Shown: piece after piece, positions 24,501-25,110 of the stretch
Numbering within the stretch: position 1 is the stretch's first letter
Layout of the letters: the number at the start of each line of letters is the position of its first letter
From: a virus
Strand: one strand, 5' to 3'
DNA length: 25,110 nt
Virus record (IMG/VR): IMGVR_UViG_3300021376_004228
Coordinates: 1 to 25,110 of that record
Made by a program: the position numbers and the translations under genes
The notes under the pieces: model-generated
The model's database searches: none
The model's input: only the letters and a program-made list of their open reading frames with translations
Told to the model about the DNA's origin: nothing

Positions 24501-24995
24501 TTTGGCGAAAGAAACACCGAAGTCGCTCAGAGAGATTACCTGTATTGCTTAATTGGAGACAGAACATTGCATGCTTATTGCGATGTGTACGAAGCCCAAG
24601 ACTCAAAACTTTGGAATATTATGATGTTGAAGAAAAAGGGTGAAAACCACGAATATTCTTGGCTCTATCAGCATGACATCGGGTTTGTTACAGACCCCAA
24701 AACATTGATGTATATTTTTAATATAAGAATATTTACTACATCCAAAAATAAAGAGATGGCAAGTGTTTATTGCTGGGATGGTAGACAATTTTTCAAGATA
24801 GTTATCTTCGCAAATGTTTTAAAAAATGTCAAAAGTAAGCTGAAAGAGAACAGTTGGTATGCAGTAAGATTGTCTCGGATTGAAGACAAAAATTCTTTAA
24901 CCCGTTTAGACTCATATAAACTTGAATATTCTGATAAAATTATTAGCGTGGAAGAATATATTGAAAGAAAAAACTTGGTTAAAATAAATGATTAA
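21597..24995 (+). CDS. dnaE: DNA polymerase III alpha subunit (family C)
   Basis: The start is GTG at 21597, immediately after the upstream stop; 1132 residues is close to host DnaE (about 1160-1180). The N-terminal PHP domain has H6-L-H8-C-H10, TDHG with D41 and H42, and DCHF at 201-204, so the metal site seems intact and may support proofreading. The polymerase core has GRGTGRGSVGGS at about 378-389, YPDIDLDFED with the catalytic D-x-D at about 421-423, and IKIDILGL with the third Asp at about 570. C-terminal parts show OB-like strands (KAVVRSTKKANNYLRIEF) and a final beta-rich domain. It is the phage replicase. The next gene overlaps its end by eight bases. Confidence 0.9.
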   Translation: MTDFVHLHCHSEYSLLDGMSTPDEIAKITSTNGQIAAAITDHGTMGGVLKFQNACHKHKVKPLFGIESYFVPSVSADAKDKSERFHLILLAKNDDGLKKLFKINEIAWNNNFYYKPRMDFELLKDLVDNDIIALSGCMASAISKAIISGNTARAEELSKQFIDIFKDDFYYEVQAWNPKELNDGIFDLAKTFGRKVVATADCHFPTHKDKGCEEILLMISQFPGLSPADQRHAKDHAGIASDMSLDLVAKINNMYPNRNLRFDKINPYVACADDVASWFRDSGYDRIDILENTLEVAEKCTARIHKHKNLLPKYLKNLDSNEYLEEICQFKLSSLGLGDEYKARLSEEIGIIKQLGFADYFLIVWDLVKWADYNNIGRGTGRGSVGGSLLAFLLEITEVDPIKYNLLFARFINPERNDYPDIDLDFEDKRRDEVREYLAKRWGEDKVAAISTYGEFKPKSAVKDVARVLQVPFAEINAITPFFETIDELKKTDKGKIFTKKYPEITNVAERLQDRIRNAGVHAAGMVVSALPLNEVCPVESRKDSQGSERTMVSAFDMVDAEAVGLIKIDILGLKTVSVIKDCLEIISKRYGANVKQASLGLDDPKVFKSFNDGNTVGVFQTDAAAYRNLIERMGITNFNDLVVSNALVRPGALLSQGARYIDCKKGLTKPKYPNEIVKPILEETYGTVIFQEQLMQMAVLLADFTWAEADSLRKIIGKKRDVAEFDKYKNKFVNNKYLTAAQSEKIWSEFEMSALYMFNKSHAVAYSMLSYQTMWLKINYPLEFMLALLFNESANDKITAYLMEAQRLGLTIYPPDINKSEEFFSISTDDEPLGIRFGLTNIATCGAAAISEIFSKRPFNSFEEFTNKCSKSSVKAPLRENLEKIGAFASIGHVSQYDHSKYFLPILGFPIKSSEHVTEIDEFVENAADFHEINSDLTLIKAVVRSTKKANNYLRIEFEDHSGSCTVFGERNTEVAQRDYLYCLIGDRTLHAYCDVYEAQDSKLWNIMMLKKKGENHEYSWLYQHDIGFVTDPKTLMYIFNIRIFTTSKNKEMASVYCWDGRQFFKIVIFANVLKNVKSKLKENSWYAVRLSRIEDKNSLTRLDSYKLEYSDKIISVEEYIERKNLVKIND

Positions 24996-25110
24996 ATGGG
25001 TTGATGCCACCATGATTGGGCGGGCAGACGGCTATGGCAGCGTGTCCGATAATTTATGGAATATTTTTAAAGAAAGCAACCTCCCGATTGAAAGATTACA
25101 ACCACATATA
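24988..25110 (+). CDS. Start of an unidentified gene, cut by the window end
   Basis: An ATG at 24988 overlaps the polymerase stop by eight bases and the frame stays open to the end (41 codons). The visible N-terminus begins MIKWVDATMIGRADGYGSVS. A basic/aromatic strand followed by a G-Y-G turn and a helix resembles the start of GT4-type glycosyltransferases, but 41 residues are too few to decide. Confidence 0.5.
   Translation, partial: MIKWVDATMIGRADGYGSVSDNLWNIFKESNLPIERLQPHI

Overview
The window reads as a 25 kb stretch of a tailed double-stranded DNA phage genome. Every gene is on the + strand and packing is very tight: stops and starts overlap as TAATG or ATGA/GTGA, and most gaps are under 40 bases. 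Base composition is AT-rich (by eye about mid-30s % GC). A WhiB-like iron-sulfur regulator, a family confined to Actinobacteria and their phages, points to an actinobacterial host. The long tape-measure protein points to a long, flexible, probably siphovirus-type tail. The low GC would suit a low-GC aquatic actinobacterium, but that is inference. No integrase, portal, terminase or capsid gene lies in the window.

Bases 1-15086 are the tail module, followed by a homing-type endonuclease. In order they hold: a tape-measure protein open at its 5' end, with about 1200 residues lying between two copies of a GGEFVLNA motif; two paralogous tail proteins, the second carrying about nine copies of a roughly 20-residue Ser/Ala repeat; a 1346-residue tail hub or tip protein with PA14-like and LamG-like segments; and a tail-fibre-like protein ending in Cys-rich blocks joined by poly-Thr and poly-Gly linkers. 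Then come two small proteins, a glycosyltransferase of the Skp1 GlcNAc-transferase type and another virion-type protein. The glycosyltransferase close to a Thr-rich fibre suggests that the phage glycosylates its own tail.

Bases 15086-18045 are a transition segment: an HNH endonuclease, a metallophosphoesterase with a Cys-rich N-terminus, a zinc-ribbon protein, a MerR-type DNA-binding protein, a WhiB-like protein and two unknown small proteins. These could serve regulation between the early and late programmes.

Bases 18042-24995 are a nearly complete replisome: DnaB-like helicase, CHC2/Toprim primase, a probable single-stranded-DNA-binding protein, a tRNA with a UAA (Leu) anticodon but a short variable loop, a HAD nucleotidase-like protein lacking the usual nucleophile, and a family C DNA polymerase (DnaE) with an apparently intact PHP domain. 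A further gene starts at 24988 and runs off the end.

The least explained material is the large insert of the tape-measure protein, the repeat-bearing tail protein, the Thr/Gly-linked fibre tip with its glycosyltransferase, and the tRNA/nucleotidase junction.
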